From NCBI GenBank assembly GCA_031256615.1, contig JAIRQG010000007.1, positions 1-13,657 on the forward strand: a stretch of DNA of 13,657 nt, in the 5' to 3' direction. Of this stretch, positions 6,346 through 13,657 are shown piece by piece. Each line of letters begins with the position of its first letter. Position 1 is the first letter of the stretch. A model generated the notes under the pieces. It saw nothing but the letters and a program-made list of their open reading frames with translations, was not told where the DNA came from and made no database searches. The position numbers and the translations under genes were made by a program. Source of the stretch: Candidatus Methanoplasma sp. GTDB taxonomy: Archaea > Thermoplasmatota > Thermoplasmata > Methanomassiliicoccales > Methanomethylophilaceae.

Positions 6346-6802
6346 CGAGATCGAAATCGCAGAGAACAAGACCCTGAAACTGAACAGAGTGATATTCCGG
6401 GAGCTTAGACAACAGGACAACAATGAGGTCCAGAAGGCCCTGTATATGCTCTCATCTTTCATCAAATCAAAGAAACTGACGCCGTACGGTCCGACCATCG
6501 TCCACTCGAAAACAATATTCGAGAACATGCGGCCTATACAGATCACAAGGATCATGGTCCAGCTGAGGGAATCTCTGGAGTCTGTGAATCCTCCCTACGC
6601 TTTTGAAGAATCGATAAGGGTGGAGAATTGCATATTGGCAAGATACAGAGGAGATGCCGCCCGTCTCCAGATCGCATACGGGAAGATACAGGTGTATGCC
6701 TTTGAGAAAGATATCCATCTGAAGGATGAGATGTACACCGTGCTTATTGAAGAGACACCATCCGGATTATTGGCAGACGTGTTCGCGGAGACGGTCAAAT
6801 GA
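6338..6802 (+). CDS. GyrI-like / effector-binding-domain-like protein in the exporter operon
   Basis: The 154-aa product (ATG 6338) overlaps the end of the ABC gene. GGAGATGAG at 6322-6330 gives an excellent ribosome binding site 8 nt upstream, so it is preferred over the ATG at 6326, which lies inside that site. The sequence shows two similar halves. The first is KLNRVIFRELRQ, then a helix and the LTPYGPTIVHSK element; the second is CILARYRGDAARLQIAYGKIQVYAFEKD followed by YTVLIEE. This strand-helix-strand plan resembles GyrI-like/AraC-effector-binding domains, where one half has the form A-x-Y-x-G. There is no DNA-binding domain, TM helix or signal peptide, so it is probably a soluble cytoplasmic protein. 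Being between exporter and fusion-protein genes, it may bind the peptide or a ligand, or act in self-protection. The assignment is by pattern only. Confidence 0.7.
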   Translation: MANEIEIAENKTLKLNRVIFRELRQQDNNEVQKALYMLSSFIKSKKLTPYGPTIVHSKTIFENMRPIQITRIMVQLRESLESVNPPYAFEESIRVENCILARYRGDAARLQIAYGKIQVYAFEKDIHLKDEMYTVLIEETPSGLLADVFAETVK

Positions 6803-7857
6803 GAAGATTCGGCGAGTATGATCTGTCGAGAATGAGCGACAGCCGCATTCTGTATATGAGGAACCCTCCGAAGTTTGCATACATATTCACGGCAGTGGTG
6901 GTAATCGCACTCGCAGTTATACTGATATGGAGCTCTTTCGCAGTCAGAGCCGAGCAGGTAGAATCGACAGGGATCATCGTCACTGAGGACAGGTTCGTGA
7001 TCATGCCCGAAGTGACCGGAACGATCACAGAGATCAATGTGAAAGAAGGCGATGTCGTCGAGAAAGGCAGTGTGATCCTATCCTTCGACAAGACAGGCAT
7101 AGAATTGGAGATCTCAGCGCTGGAGAACGAAAAGAAAAGGCTCAGCGACAGGATAGGATATATTGACAGGATGATCGATGCTACGAACAGAAGCGATCCG
7201 AAACAACCGTTCTCCAACACAGGGGATCAGAGGGAATTCTATGCGATGTTCCAAAGTTACCGTTCGAACTTCGATGCTTGCGGCGGCGATCAGGATCCTA
7301 TCGATTCTCTCAACTACCAAACAAGAACATCTCTGCTGGCAGAGAGAGGAACAGTGTCTGCATCCTTATCCAATACGGATGCCAACCTGAAAGCATACAA
7401 GAATAATCTTTCAAAGTATGACATTACCGCAGTCGCTGCAGGCACAGTTCACTTTGACACATTCATCAGCAAAGGAATGATGTTGTCTGCGGGAACGCAG
7501 ATCGGGAGCATAAGCAGTTCGGAAAGCATGAAAATGATAGAACTGTACATCCCATCGTACCAAAGGTCCAGGATCGAGGTGGGTGCGGAGTGCAAATTCA
7601 CAGTGGACGGCCTGCCGCAGACCGAATACGGTTCCATTAGGGGAAGGGTCCTGAGCATCAGCAGTGATGCAATCATACAAGAGAGCGGCGCCTTCTTCAA
7701 AGTCATCATCGAGTTCGATGCGGATGCGGTCGAGGATTCGAAGGGCAGCGAGATCAACCTCGTCAACGGCATGACGGTAAGGACATGGATAACATATGAG
7801 AAAATGTCCTATCTCAACTACTGGCTGGAACAGATTGGCCTTGGGGATTACTTCTGA
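6799..7857 (+). CDS. HlyD-family membrane fusion/accessory protein
   Basis: This 352-aa protein has a cytoplasmic N-terminus with one TM helix (about 26-44), then the first biotinyl-lipoyl half (about 65-98, VTGTITEINVKEGDVVEKG), a helical hairpin region (about 100-130 and 175-207), the second lipoyl half (212-240, AAGTVHFD and GTQIGSI) and a beta-barrel C-terminal part. The C-terminus EKMSYLNYWLEQIGLGDYF is typical of the HlyD/LcnD-type accessory proteins of peptide exporters. The helical hairpin is short, as expected in a cell with no outer membrane to reach. The ATG overlaps the previous stop (ATGA, 6799-6802), so translation is coupled. It should dock on the outer side of the C39 ABC transporter and help release the cleaved peptide. 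It ends the operon; an AT-rich 126-nt gap follows before the DP1 gene. Confidence 0.92.
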   Translation: MRRFGEYDLSRMSDSRILYMRNPPKFAYIFTAVVVIALAVILIWSSFAVRAEQVESTGIIVTEDRFVIMPEVTGTITEINVKEGDVVEKGSVILSFDKTGIELEISALENEKKRLSDRIGYIDRMIDATNRSDPKQPFSNTGDQREFYAMFQSYRSNFDACGGDQDPIDSLNYQTRTSLLAERGTVSASLSNTDANLKAYKNNLSKYDITAVAAGTVHFDTFISKGMMLSAGTQIGSISSSESMKMIELYIPSYQRSRIEVGAECKFTVDGLPQTEYGSIRGRVLSISSDAIIQESGAFFKVIIEFDADAVEDSKGSEINLVNGMTVRTWITYEKMSYLNYWLEQIGLGDYF

Positions 7858-7950
7858 TTGACACAACAAAAAGAAGGTGTGCTGCGCCTCTGATTCGCAT
7901 CCTGAGGTGTTTGATGGATGGTCTTTTCCTAAAACCTATGGTGACTTAAA

Positions 7951-7959
7951 GCTTATTTA
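7951..7959 (+). promoter_or_regulatory. TATA box for the DP1 gene
   Basis: AAAGCTTATTTA has its TATA-like core GCTTATTTA centred about 28 nt before the ATG at 7984. This favours a leaderless transcript from that ATG over translation from the GTG at 7960, which directly abuts the TATA box. Confidence 0.55.
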
Positions 7960-7983
7960 GTGAGGTATCGTATAGGGGACTCT

Positions 7984-9417
7984 ATGAGGTCGGAAGTCCT
8001 TAATGTGGCTGCGCAGAAGAACTTATTCTTCTCTCCGGAAGCACTAGACTACGTGCTTTCCAACCCTGACCCGATCTCTTTTGCCAACACCCTTCTGGCC
8101 ACACTTTCTGAAAGTTCCGTCTTCATTGAGAAAAAGGACATACTGAACTTCATAGCGGGAGACGCTGCCGTTGCGCCCGAAAGGAAACCGATCGTTCCAA
8201 AGAATAAGAAACATTGCGATATTGCGATCGTCTCCGGGACTGATGTCACGGGTGACTCGACCTGTGAGGGCAAGATCGAGGATTTTGCTGCCTACTTCCG
8301 GAGCAGGTTCTCCGCTCTGAAGAAGATGATCGAGAACAGAAGGGATTTCGGAAAATCCGTTCCCATTTCCAAAGCGATGACCCTCGGAAGGGAAGCGCTG
8401 ATAATAGGTATGATATATGAGAAAAAAGAGACGAAGAACGGACATACCACTCTGCGCGTAGAGGATGAAGGAGGAACATGTACCGTTCTGATCTCAAAGG
8501 AATCTCCCTGCTATGGGGAACTGTTCGTCAACGATGAGGTCATCGGCATATCCGGAAAACCCTCAATGAAGGGAGACCTTTTCATCGCAGACAAGATATT
8601 CAGGCCCGACATCCCCGCCGGACGCGCGTGGATGCCGTCGGATTCTGTATCCTCGGTCGCATTCCTTTCGGACATACATGTCGGAAGCTACACTTTTCTG
8701 GAGAAGGAATGGAAGAGGATGGTCAACTGGCTGAAGACAAACTCTTATGAAATGGACCTTAATTACCTGATATTCCCCGGAGACGTGGTCGACGGGATAG
8801 GGATATTCCCCGGACAGGAAGAGGAACTTAACATCGTCGACATATACGATCAGTATGAGAAACTCGGAGAATATGTAAAGGAGATCCCTGACCACATCAG
8901 GGTCGTGATCCAGCCCGGCAATCATGATGCCGTGAGGCTGGCAGAACCTCAGCCTGCGCTTGGCAGGATATTCACCAAAAGTTTCGATTCGAACGTGATC
9001 CTGGCAGGGAACCCTGTTAACATTGAGATAGAGAAGAGGACCATTCTCTCTTATCACGGAAAGAGCATTGACGATTGGGTGGCCAGCGTACAGAGCTTGA
9101 ACTATGAGGACCCCATCAACGTGATGAAAGAGATGCTGACAAGGCGCCACCTCTCTCCGATGTACGGCGGAAAGACCGCTATGGCACCGGAGAAGAAGGA
9201 CTACCTTGTAATTGACAGGGTCCCGGACATATTCGTGTCGGGCCATGTCCACGGAGCGGGGAAGAGGGATTACCGCGGCGTCAAGATAATCAATGCGTCC
9301 ACATGGCAGAGCCAGACGGAATATCAGAGATCGCACAACTTCAATCCGAACCCTGCGATAATGCCCGTCGTCCACCTCGGCACCGGCGCTACGAAGATGA
9401 TTGATTTCACAAAATGA
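7984..9417 (+). CDS. polB: DNA polymerase D (Pol II) small subunit DP1, 3'-5' exonuclease
   Basis: This is the proofreading subunit of the archaeal replicative D-family polymerase, which works with the large subunit DP2 (not in the window). The product is 477 aa from ATG 7984. The N-terminal domain (about 1-57) is the DP1 helical domain, followed by a charged variable linker, an OB-fold (about 128-215, including GMIYEKKET and LISKESP) and a C-terminal calcineurin-like phosphoesterase domain. The latter has the metal-binding motifs of an Mre11-type exonuclease: SDIHVGS (D230, H232), GDVVDG (D267), GNHD (N313, H314), H358 in YHGKS, and GHVHG (H421, H423). All metal-binding residues look intact. 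The ORF extends to a GTG at 7960, but TATA spacing and the GGGGA sequence before the ATG favour 7984. Length and motifs are normal for the family. It converges on the ATP synthase operon. Confidence 0.95.
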   Translation: MRSEVLNVAAQKNLFFSPEALDYVLSNPDPISFANTLLATLSESSVFIEKKDILNFIAGDAAVAPERKPIVPKNKKHCDIAIVSGTDVTGDSTCEGKIEDFAAYFRSRFSALKKMIENRRDFGKSVPISKAMTLGREALIIGMIYEKKETKNGHTTLRVEDEGGTCTVLISKESPCYGELFVNDEVIGISGKPSMKGDLFIADKIFRPDIPAGRAWMPSDSVSSVAFLSDIHVGSYTFLEKEWKRMVNWLKTNSYEMDLNYLIFPGDVVDGIGIFPGQEEELNIVDIYDQYEKLGEYVKEIPDHIRVVIQPGNHDAVRLAEPQPALGRIFTKSFDSNVILAGNPVNIEIEKRTILSYHGKSIDDWVASVQSLNYEDPINVMKEMLTRRHLSPMYGGKTAMAPEKKDYLVIDRVPDIFVSGHVHGAGKRDYRGVKIINASTWQSQTEYQRSHNFNPNPAIMPVVHLGTGATKMIDFTK

Positions 9418-9422
9418 CCAAA

Positions 9423-9476
9423 AATTGAAAAGTGCGGCATCCGCTCCTTTTGTTTTGCCGCTCAAAGTTTTCAATT
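9423..9476. terminator. Bidirectional stem-loop terminator between DP1 and the ATP synthase operon
   Basis: AATTGAAAA at 9423-9431 pairs with TTTTCAATT at 9468-9476, and inside it GCGGCA at 9434-9439 pairs with TGCCGC at 9456-9461, with an asymmetric internal loop. It lies in the 75-nt gap between convergent genes. The minus strand has a T7 tract just upstream of the stem and T5 just after it, as expected for ending the atp transcript; T-rich loop bases serve the other direction. Confidence 0.6.
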
Positions 9477-9492
9477 AAAAAAAGAGATTGTT

Positions 9493-9642
9493 TTAAGTGG
9501 TTTGAAAGAAGAACACCCAGACGATCAGAAGGAACCCCAGGATGAGCATCAGGTACGCTGTGACCCAGATGAATGTGAAGACCCTTTTCAGTTTCTTCGG
9601 ATCATCCGATATCTCTTCAACGCGTTTCCTGAGCGGTCTCAC
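9493..9642 (-). CDS. Small single-TM protein at the end of the ATP synthase operon (AhaG-like position)
   Basis: This 49-aa protein (GTG start at 9642) has a basic, charged N-terminus (RPLRKRVEEISDDPKKLKR) and one TM helix (about 21-46, FIWVTAYLMLILGFLLIVWVF). The GTG overlaps the stop of atpD (GTGA, 9639-9642), and AGGAGAGG lies just upstream, so it is translationally coupled and very likely real despite its size. In Methanosarcina mazei the operon ends B-D-G, with ahaG coding for a small hydrophobic protein of unknown function. This gene has the same position and type, but residue-level homology cannot be judged here. It may help assemble the membrane and soluble sectors. Confidence 0.75.
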   Translation of the reverse strand: MRPLRKRVEEISDDPKKLKRVFTFIWVTAYLMLILGFLLIVWVFFFQTT

Positions 9643-10274
9643 TCTGCGGCCTCTCCTTTTCCTTTCAGATATTTGAGGCGGATCGTGTTCTCTCTTTCCA
9701 TCTCTTCAAGACGGAAGCTGACGAACCTCTCTGCATCCTTGAGGTCAGGTATGATCTTGAACTCAAGGGCGTTGACCCTTCTCTTTGTCCTCTCTATCTC
9801 ATCCAGCAGTTTCTTCATGGTGGTCTCGACCTCGGCCGCGCGAACCAACGTATCGAGAAGTTTCTCGAAGGCCATTGCGGCCTCCTCGATATAGGCGGAC
9901 GTCTCTATCACACCGTATCCCTTCTCGGTCATTTTGGTATGGAAGGATGTGGCCTCCACTTTGGGGACCATCATTCCCATTATGCTCTTGCTGCCAAGTT
10001 TGACCTCTGGTTCCGATTTGAGAGCATATGCTGCGCTCTTTACGGCGATCTCTCCTTCTACCGCACGTGCAACGATTATCTTCTCCATTGCCGTTCCGTA
10101 GTCGGAAGCAACGCCCTCACGCATCTTCTTTGCTCTGTCCAGCACCTCGAAGAACTCAATGATCAGGCCATCCCTTTTCATCTTCATGATCTTGTATCCG
10201 CTCTCGGACAGTTTGATCCTCTTCTTGAGACTAAGGAGGGTCGAACGGTTCGGAGTGATTTCTTGGCTTGCCAT
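9639..10274 (-). CDS. atpD: A-type ATP synthase subunit D
   Basis: Central rotor shaft subunit of the A1 sector, linking the A3B3 head to the membrane ring. The 211-aa product from ATG 10274 is a long antiparallel coiled coil with the family features TPNRSTLLSLKKRIKLSESGYKIMKMKRDGLI near the N-terminus, IMGMMVPKVEA in the middle, and KRRVNALEFKIIPDL near the C-terminus, followed by a charged tail. The frame is open to a GTG at 10283 that overlaps the atpB stop, but GTGA there is a well-placed ribosome binding element 5 nt before the ATG, and MASQEITPNRS is the usual family opening. Its stop overlaps the small downstream gene. Confidence 0.96.
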   Translation of the reverse strand: MASQEITPNRSTLLSLKKRIKLSESGYKIMKMKRDGLIIEFFEVLDRAKKMREGVASDYGTAMEKIIVARAVEGEIAVKSAAYALKSEPEVKLGSKSIMGMMVPKVEATSFHTKMTEKGYGVIETSAYIEEAAMAFEKLLDTLVRAAEVETTMKKLLDEIERTKRRVNALEFKIIPDLKDAERFVSFRLEEMERENTIRLKYLKGKGEAAE

Positions 10275-10279
10275 GAGAC

Positions 10280-11662
10280 TCACTTCGCCAGGTACTTCTC
10301 GATGTATTTACGGTCGATTCTGGTCAGCTGATCCATGTCAAGTTCTTTCAGGATCTCCCATGCGATCTCCAGGGTCCTCTCGATCGAACGGTCCTCGTCA
10401 ACTCCCTGACGGACGACGCGGTCTTCGAAGAGGTCTGCGAAGTCCAGGAGCTTCTTGTCCTTTGCCGACAGTGAGTCCTTTCCGACGATCGCCACCAGTC
10501 CGCGGAGGTCCTTTCCTTCCGCATATGACGCATACAGCTGATCCGATACCGCTTTGTGATCCTCTCTTGTCTTGCCTTTTCCCACACCGGAGTTCATCAG
10601 ACGGCTCAGGGACGACGAAACGTTCACCGGCGGATAGATACCGTTACGGTGGAGTTCCCTCGAAAGAACGATCTGTCCTTCGGTGATGTACCCTGACAGG
10701 TCAGGGATCGGGTGAGTGATATCGTCACTGGGCATCGACAGGATGGGGATCTGTGTGATCGATCCTTTCTTGTCCTTGATCCTTCCCGCACGCTCATACA
10801 GCTGGGCAAGGTCGGTGTACATGTAGCCGGGGTATCCGCGTCTTCCGGGAACCTCTTCTCTTGCCGCACCTACCTGACGCAGCGCTTCGCAATAGTTTGT
10901 GATATCTGTCATGATCACAAGCACCTGCATTCCGAGTTCGAACGCCATGTATTCGGCGGTCGTCAGACCGAGACGGGGCGTAACGATACGCTCGATGGCA
11001 GGGTCGTCGGCGAGGTTCAGGAAGACCACTGCATTCTTCAGTGCGCCTGTCCTTTCGAACTCTTTCATGAACATCTGTTTCTCTTCGTTCGTTATACCGA
11101 GCGCAATGAACACCACTGCGAACTCTTCGTTCTCTCCGAGAACTTTTGCTTGCCTTGCGATCTGCAGGGCGATATCATTGTGAGGAAGTCCTGACCCCGA
11201 GAAGATGGGCAGTTTCTGCCCTCTGACCAAGGTGTTCATTCCGTCGATCGTTGATATTCCTGTCTGGATGAAATCGGCCGGGCTGTCCCTTGCCCACGGG
11301 TTGATGGCTGCTCCCACGATATCGAGTTCCTTGTCCGGAACGATCCTTGCTCCTCCGTCAAGAGGCTCTCCGGATCCTGTGAGGACCCTTCCGAGCATCT
11401 CTCTTGAGACGGGCATCTTCATCGTGTCGCCCAAGAAGCGCACGGATGCCTGCCTGTCTATACCTGAGGTGCCTTCGAATATCTGGACCACAACGATCTC
11501 GTTGGATGTGTCGAGGACCTGCCCTCTTTTCATCGATCCGTCGGAAAGTCTTATGCTGACCATTTCCTGATAGCCGACGGGTTCCGTCTTCTTGACGAAT
11601 ACCAATGGTCCTGCTATCTGAGAGACCGTCTTGTACTCCTTGGATACTTTTGCTTTTGCCAT
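10280..11662 (-). CDS. atpB: A-type ATP synthase regulatory subunit B
   Basis: Non-catalytic nucleotide-binding subunit of the A1 head, alternating with subunit A. The 460-aa product from ATG 11662 begins [20 protein letters not shown] and carries the B-subunit version of the P-loop region, FSGSGLPHN at about 154-162, in place of a catalytic Walker A. Other hallmarks are the [10 protein letters not shown] segment, [11 protein letters not shown], the [33 protein letters not shown] block and [12 protein letters not shown]. The frame is open to a GTG at 11671 overlapping the atpA stop; as for atpD, the GTGA lies 5 nt before the ATG and probably serves as its ribosome binding site. Length and motifs are normal. 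Confidence 0.97.
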   Translation of the reverse strand: MAKAKVSKEYKTVSQIAGPLVFVKKTEPVGYQEMVSIRLSDGSMKRGQVLDTSNEIVVVQIFEGTSGIDRQASVRFLGDTMKMPVSREMLGRVLTGSGEPLDGGARIVPDKELDIVGAAINPWARDSPADFIQTGISTIDGMNTLVRGQKLPIFSGSGLPHNDIALQIARQAKVLGENEEFAVVFIALGITNEEKQMFMKEFERTGALKNAVVFLNLADDPAIERIVTPRLGLTTAEYMAFELGMQVLVIMTDITNYCEALRQVGAAREEVPGRRGYPGYMYTDLAQLYERAGRIKDKKGSITQIPILSMPSDDITHPIPDLSGYITEGQIVLSRELHRNGIYPPVNVSSSLSRLMNSGVGKGKTREDHKAVSDQLYASYAEGKDLRGLVAIVGKDSLSAKDKKLLDFADLFEDRVVRQGVDEDRSIERTLEIAWEILKELDMDQLTRIDRKYIEKYLAK

Positions 11663-11667
11663 TGCTC

Positions 11668-13398
11668 TCACACTCCCAATCCCGCAAACTGCGTTTCCAT
11701 GTCTTTGGACACTGCTTCCAGCTCGGCGTCTATATTCTCTTCGTATTTGGCCTGGTTGAACCTCTGCCTTACCGGGAGATATGCGATCTTATCGACCTGC
11801 ACTCCGGATGCGAGAGCATTGGCGGCAAGGTCCGAGAATTTCTTGATCAGCGTCATCATGACATGCTGCCTCTTGATGGGGCAGTATGAATCTATCGGGT
11901 GGTAAGCGTTCTGCTGCAGGAATATCTCACGGATCATCTTGGCCACTTCCAGGGTCATCTTCTGCTCGTCCGGCAGAGAGTCGGAACCGACCATCTGCAC
12001 GATCTCCTGCAGTTCAGACTCTTTCTGAAGAACCTGCATTGCCCATGCTTTGAGTTCCGGGAAATCCTCAGACACATTCTGCTTGTACCAGTTGCTGAGC
12101 TGCTTGTCGTACATTGTGTATGATGTCAGCCAGTTGATGGCCGGGAAGTGCCTTCTCTCTCTGAGTTTGGTATCGAGGGCCCAGAACACACGGACGATAC
12201 GCAGTGTGTTCTGCGTGACCGGTTCTGACATATCTCCTCCGGGAGGAGATACCGCCCCTATGACCGAGATCGATCCGGTCTCGCCGCACAGTGTCTTCGC
12301 GCGGCAGGCACGCTCATAGAACTCGGACAGACGTCCGGCGAGGTACGCGGGGAATCCTTCTTCTCCGGGCATCTCTTCCAGTCTTGACGATATCTCACGC
12401 ATGGCCTCTGCCCATCTTGATGTGGAGTCTGCCATAAGCGAAACGTCATATCCCATGTCTCTGAAGTATTCGGCAATGGTGATGCCTGTGTACACAGACG
12501 CCTCTCTTGCCGCCACTGGCATGTTGGACGTGTTCGCGATAAGGACGGTCCTGTTCATCAGGGACTCGCCGGTGGTCGGGTCGACCAATTCGGGGAATTC
12601 TGACAGAACTTCGGTCATCTCATTGCCGCGCTCGCCGCAGCCGATGTATACCACTATCTCTGCATTGGAATATTTGGCAAGGGATTGCTGCGTGACCGTT
12701 TTCCCGGTACCGAATGCGCCGGGAATGGCTGATGCGCCGCCTTTCGCAAGGGGGAACATAGTGTCCAAGACCCTCTGTCCGGTGACCAGCGGGATATCCG
12801 GCTGGTGCTTTTCCTTTACAGGCCTGGACACACGGACCGGCCACTTCTGCATCATGGCCACTTCCTGTCCGTCCACCTTTGCCACGACATCCTCGACCTT
12901 GTATTTGCCGCCGGAAATGCCGCTTATCTTTCCTTTTCTGAATGTCGGGGGGATCATTATCTTGTGGATGATCGAACCTTCCATAACGGTACCGATTACC
13001 TGTCCTGCCTCGACTTCGTCGCCATTCTTTACGGTGGGCTTGAATTCCCACATTTTTTCTCTATCAATCCCAGGTGCGGAAACACCGCGGAAGATATAGT
13101 CCCCCATTTTGTCCCTGAGCACGGGGAGAGGCCTCTGTATTCCATCATAAACGGAAGTAAGAAGTCCCGGACCGAGTTCCGCGACGAGAGGGAGCCCGGT
13201 ATTTGTGACCGGCTCTCCGGGTTTGACACCCGAAGTATCCTCATAAACCTGGATGATTGAGTAGTCACCTACGATCTTGATGACCTCTCCCATGAGACCC
13301 TCTTCCCCCACCTGTACGACATCGTACATTCTGGGGGTGATCCCGGTTGCTGTCACCACAGGTCCTGCGACCCTGTGAATTACACCTTTAGTGCTCAT
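11668..13398 (-). CDS. atpA: A-type ATP synthase catalytic subunit A
   Basis: Catalytic subunit of the archaeal ATP synthase, interconverting ADP + Pi and ATP at the A/B interface. The 576-aa product has the N-terminal beta-barrel ([12 protein letters not shown]), the long non-homologous insertion typical of A/V-type A subunits (about 110-200), Walker A GAFGTGKT at 227-234, the catalytic glutamate in GCGERGNEM (E256), Walker [13 protein letters not shown] (D324) and the ARG-type [14 protein letters not shown] region. The P-loop reads GAFGTGKT rather than the GPFGSGKT common in other archaea; catalytic Lys and Thr are kept. The ATG directly follows the atpF stop codon with no gap. No intein is present. 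Confidence 0.98.
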   Translation of the reverse strand: MSTKGVIHRVAGPVVTATGITPRMYDVVQVGEEGLMGEVIKIVGDYSIIQVYEDTSGVKPGEPVTNTGLPLVAELGPGLLTSVYDGIQRPLPVLRDKMGDYIFRGVSAPGIDREKMWEFKPTVKNGDEVEAGQVIGTVMEGSIIHKIMIPPTFRKGKISGISGGKYKVEDVVAKVDGQEVAMMQKWPVRVSRPVKEKHQPDIPLVTGQRVLDTMFPLAKGGASAIPGAFGTGKTVTQQSLAKYSNAEIVVYIGCGERGNEMTEVLSEFPELVDPTTGESLMNRTVLIANTSNMPVAAREASVYTGITIAEYFRDMGYDVSLMADSTSRWAEAMREISSRLEEMPGEEGFPAYLAGRLSEFYERACRAKTLCGETGSISVIGAVSPPGGDMSEPVTQNTLRIVRVFWALDTKLRERRHFPAINWLTSYTMYDKQLSNWYKQNVSEDFPELKAWAMQVLQKESELQEIVQMVGSDSLPDEQKMTLEVAKMIREIFLQQNAYHPIDSYCPIKRQHVMMTLIKKFSDLAANALASGVQVDKIAYLPVRQRFNQAKYEENIDAELEAVSKDMETQFAGLGV

Positions 13399-13657
13399 TT
13401 ATTCATCCTCTGTTTTGTATAAATCAACGCCAATTACTCTTTTGACCCTCTCACGAAGGTCGCTTTCGTCTCCGCCCACCGGTACGACCACAGGCTGGAT
13501 TGAATCCATGACCTTCGACCTGACGTTATATGGAAGATAATTAAGATCTCCCGCATCGACGGCCAGGATGCCGATGTTCGCGTCGGACATGGCCTTTGCG
13601 ATCACGCCCTGGTAGTTACTTTCATCTGCTACGAACACACGCTTAAGCCCAGCCAAT
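13399..13657 (-). CDS. atpF: A-type ATP synthase subunit F (partial, N-terminus beyond window)
   Basis: Rotor-associated regulatory subunit of the A1 sector. The visible 85 residues include VADESNYQGVIAKAMSDANIGILAVDAGDLNYLP, an SIQPVVVPVGG element and the C-terminal KRVIGVDLYKTEDE, all characteristic of A/V-type subunit F (usual length about 100). A TTG at 13656 could be read as a start, but the first strand of the family fold and about 15-18 residues are missing, so the gene continues past the right edge. The stop abuts the atpA start. The remaining subunits (H, I, K, E, C) presumably lie upstream outside the window. Confidence 0.9.
   Translation of the reverse strand, partial: LAGLKRVFVADESNYQGVIAKAMSDANIGILAVDAGDLNYLPYNVRSKVMDSIQPVVVPVGGDESDLRERVKRVIGVDLYKTEDE

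Noticed and set aside
6040..6555. Minus-strand open frame of 171 codons over the end of the exporter gene
   Set aside because: It overlaps two well-supported plus-strand genes and shows only shadow composition.
8563..9474. Long minus-strand open frame (303 codons) opposite DP1
   Set aside because: It is antisense to a well-supported gene, has a Cys/His/Arg-rich shadow composition and no recognisable motif.
12401..13099. Plus-strand open frame (232 codons) inside atpA
   Set aside because: It is an antisense shadow of the conserved catalytic subunit, with no family features.
1..13657. CRISPR array, tRNA or rRNA genes, RiPP modification enzymes (LanM, radical SAM)
   Set aside because: No regularly spaced repeats, cloverleaf or rRNA core sequence, and no modification-enzyme motif was seen on either strand.

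Overview
The window is archaeal and probably from the Thermoplasmata/Methanomassiliicoccales part of the Euryarchaeota. The lineage is inferred from gene content and protein style; no marker in the window fixes it. The archaeal signs are an A-type ATP synthase block (F-A-B-D), the small subunit DP1 of the D-family DNA polymerase, a UPF0201 protein, an archaeal ATPase_2/DUF234-type NTPase, TATA boxes about 25 nt upstream of likely leaderless starts, and GGTGA/GGAGG ribosome binding sites.

Layout. Positions 1-831 (-) hold the N-terminal 277 codons of an archaeal P-loop ATPase that runs off the left edge. Positions 960-2113 (-) hold a two-gene unit: a UPF0201 protein followed, with translational overlap, by a sugar-phosphate-isomerase-like TIM barrel. 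Positions 2114-2462 are non-coding, with two perfect hairpins that may be a degraded IS200/IS605 end.

Positions 2463-7857 form the accessory region and the most interesting part. On the minus strand is a unit starting with a 133-aa small-residue-rich hydrophobic protein whose N-terminus looks like a double-glycine leader (LSEEEMEYDGG). It is followed by a 213-aa membrane protein and a small two-TM protein that appears frameshifted in an A6 run. Divergently, on the plus strand, is an operon of a C39-peptidase-containing ABC exporter (749 aa), a 154-aa protein resembling GyrI-like effector-binding domains, and an HlyD-type membrane fusion protein. The ABC protein has both the protease triad that cuts double-glycine leaders and a complete ATPase. 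Together these look like a bacteriocin (archaeocin)-type production, immunity and export locus: precursor and immunity candidates on one strand, the leader-cutting exporter with its accessory protein on the other, driven from back-to-back promoters in a 92-bp gap.

Positions 7984-9417 (+) encode DP1. It converges on the ATP synthase operon, which occupies 9493-13657 (-) in the order atpF (partial), atpA, atpB, atpD, then an easily missed 49-aa single-TM protein in the position of ahaG of Methanosarcina. A stem-loop at 9423-9476 separates the two. No tRNA, rRNA or CRISPR array is visible.
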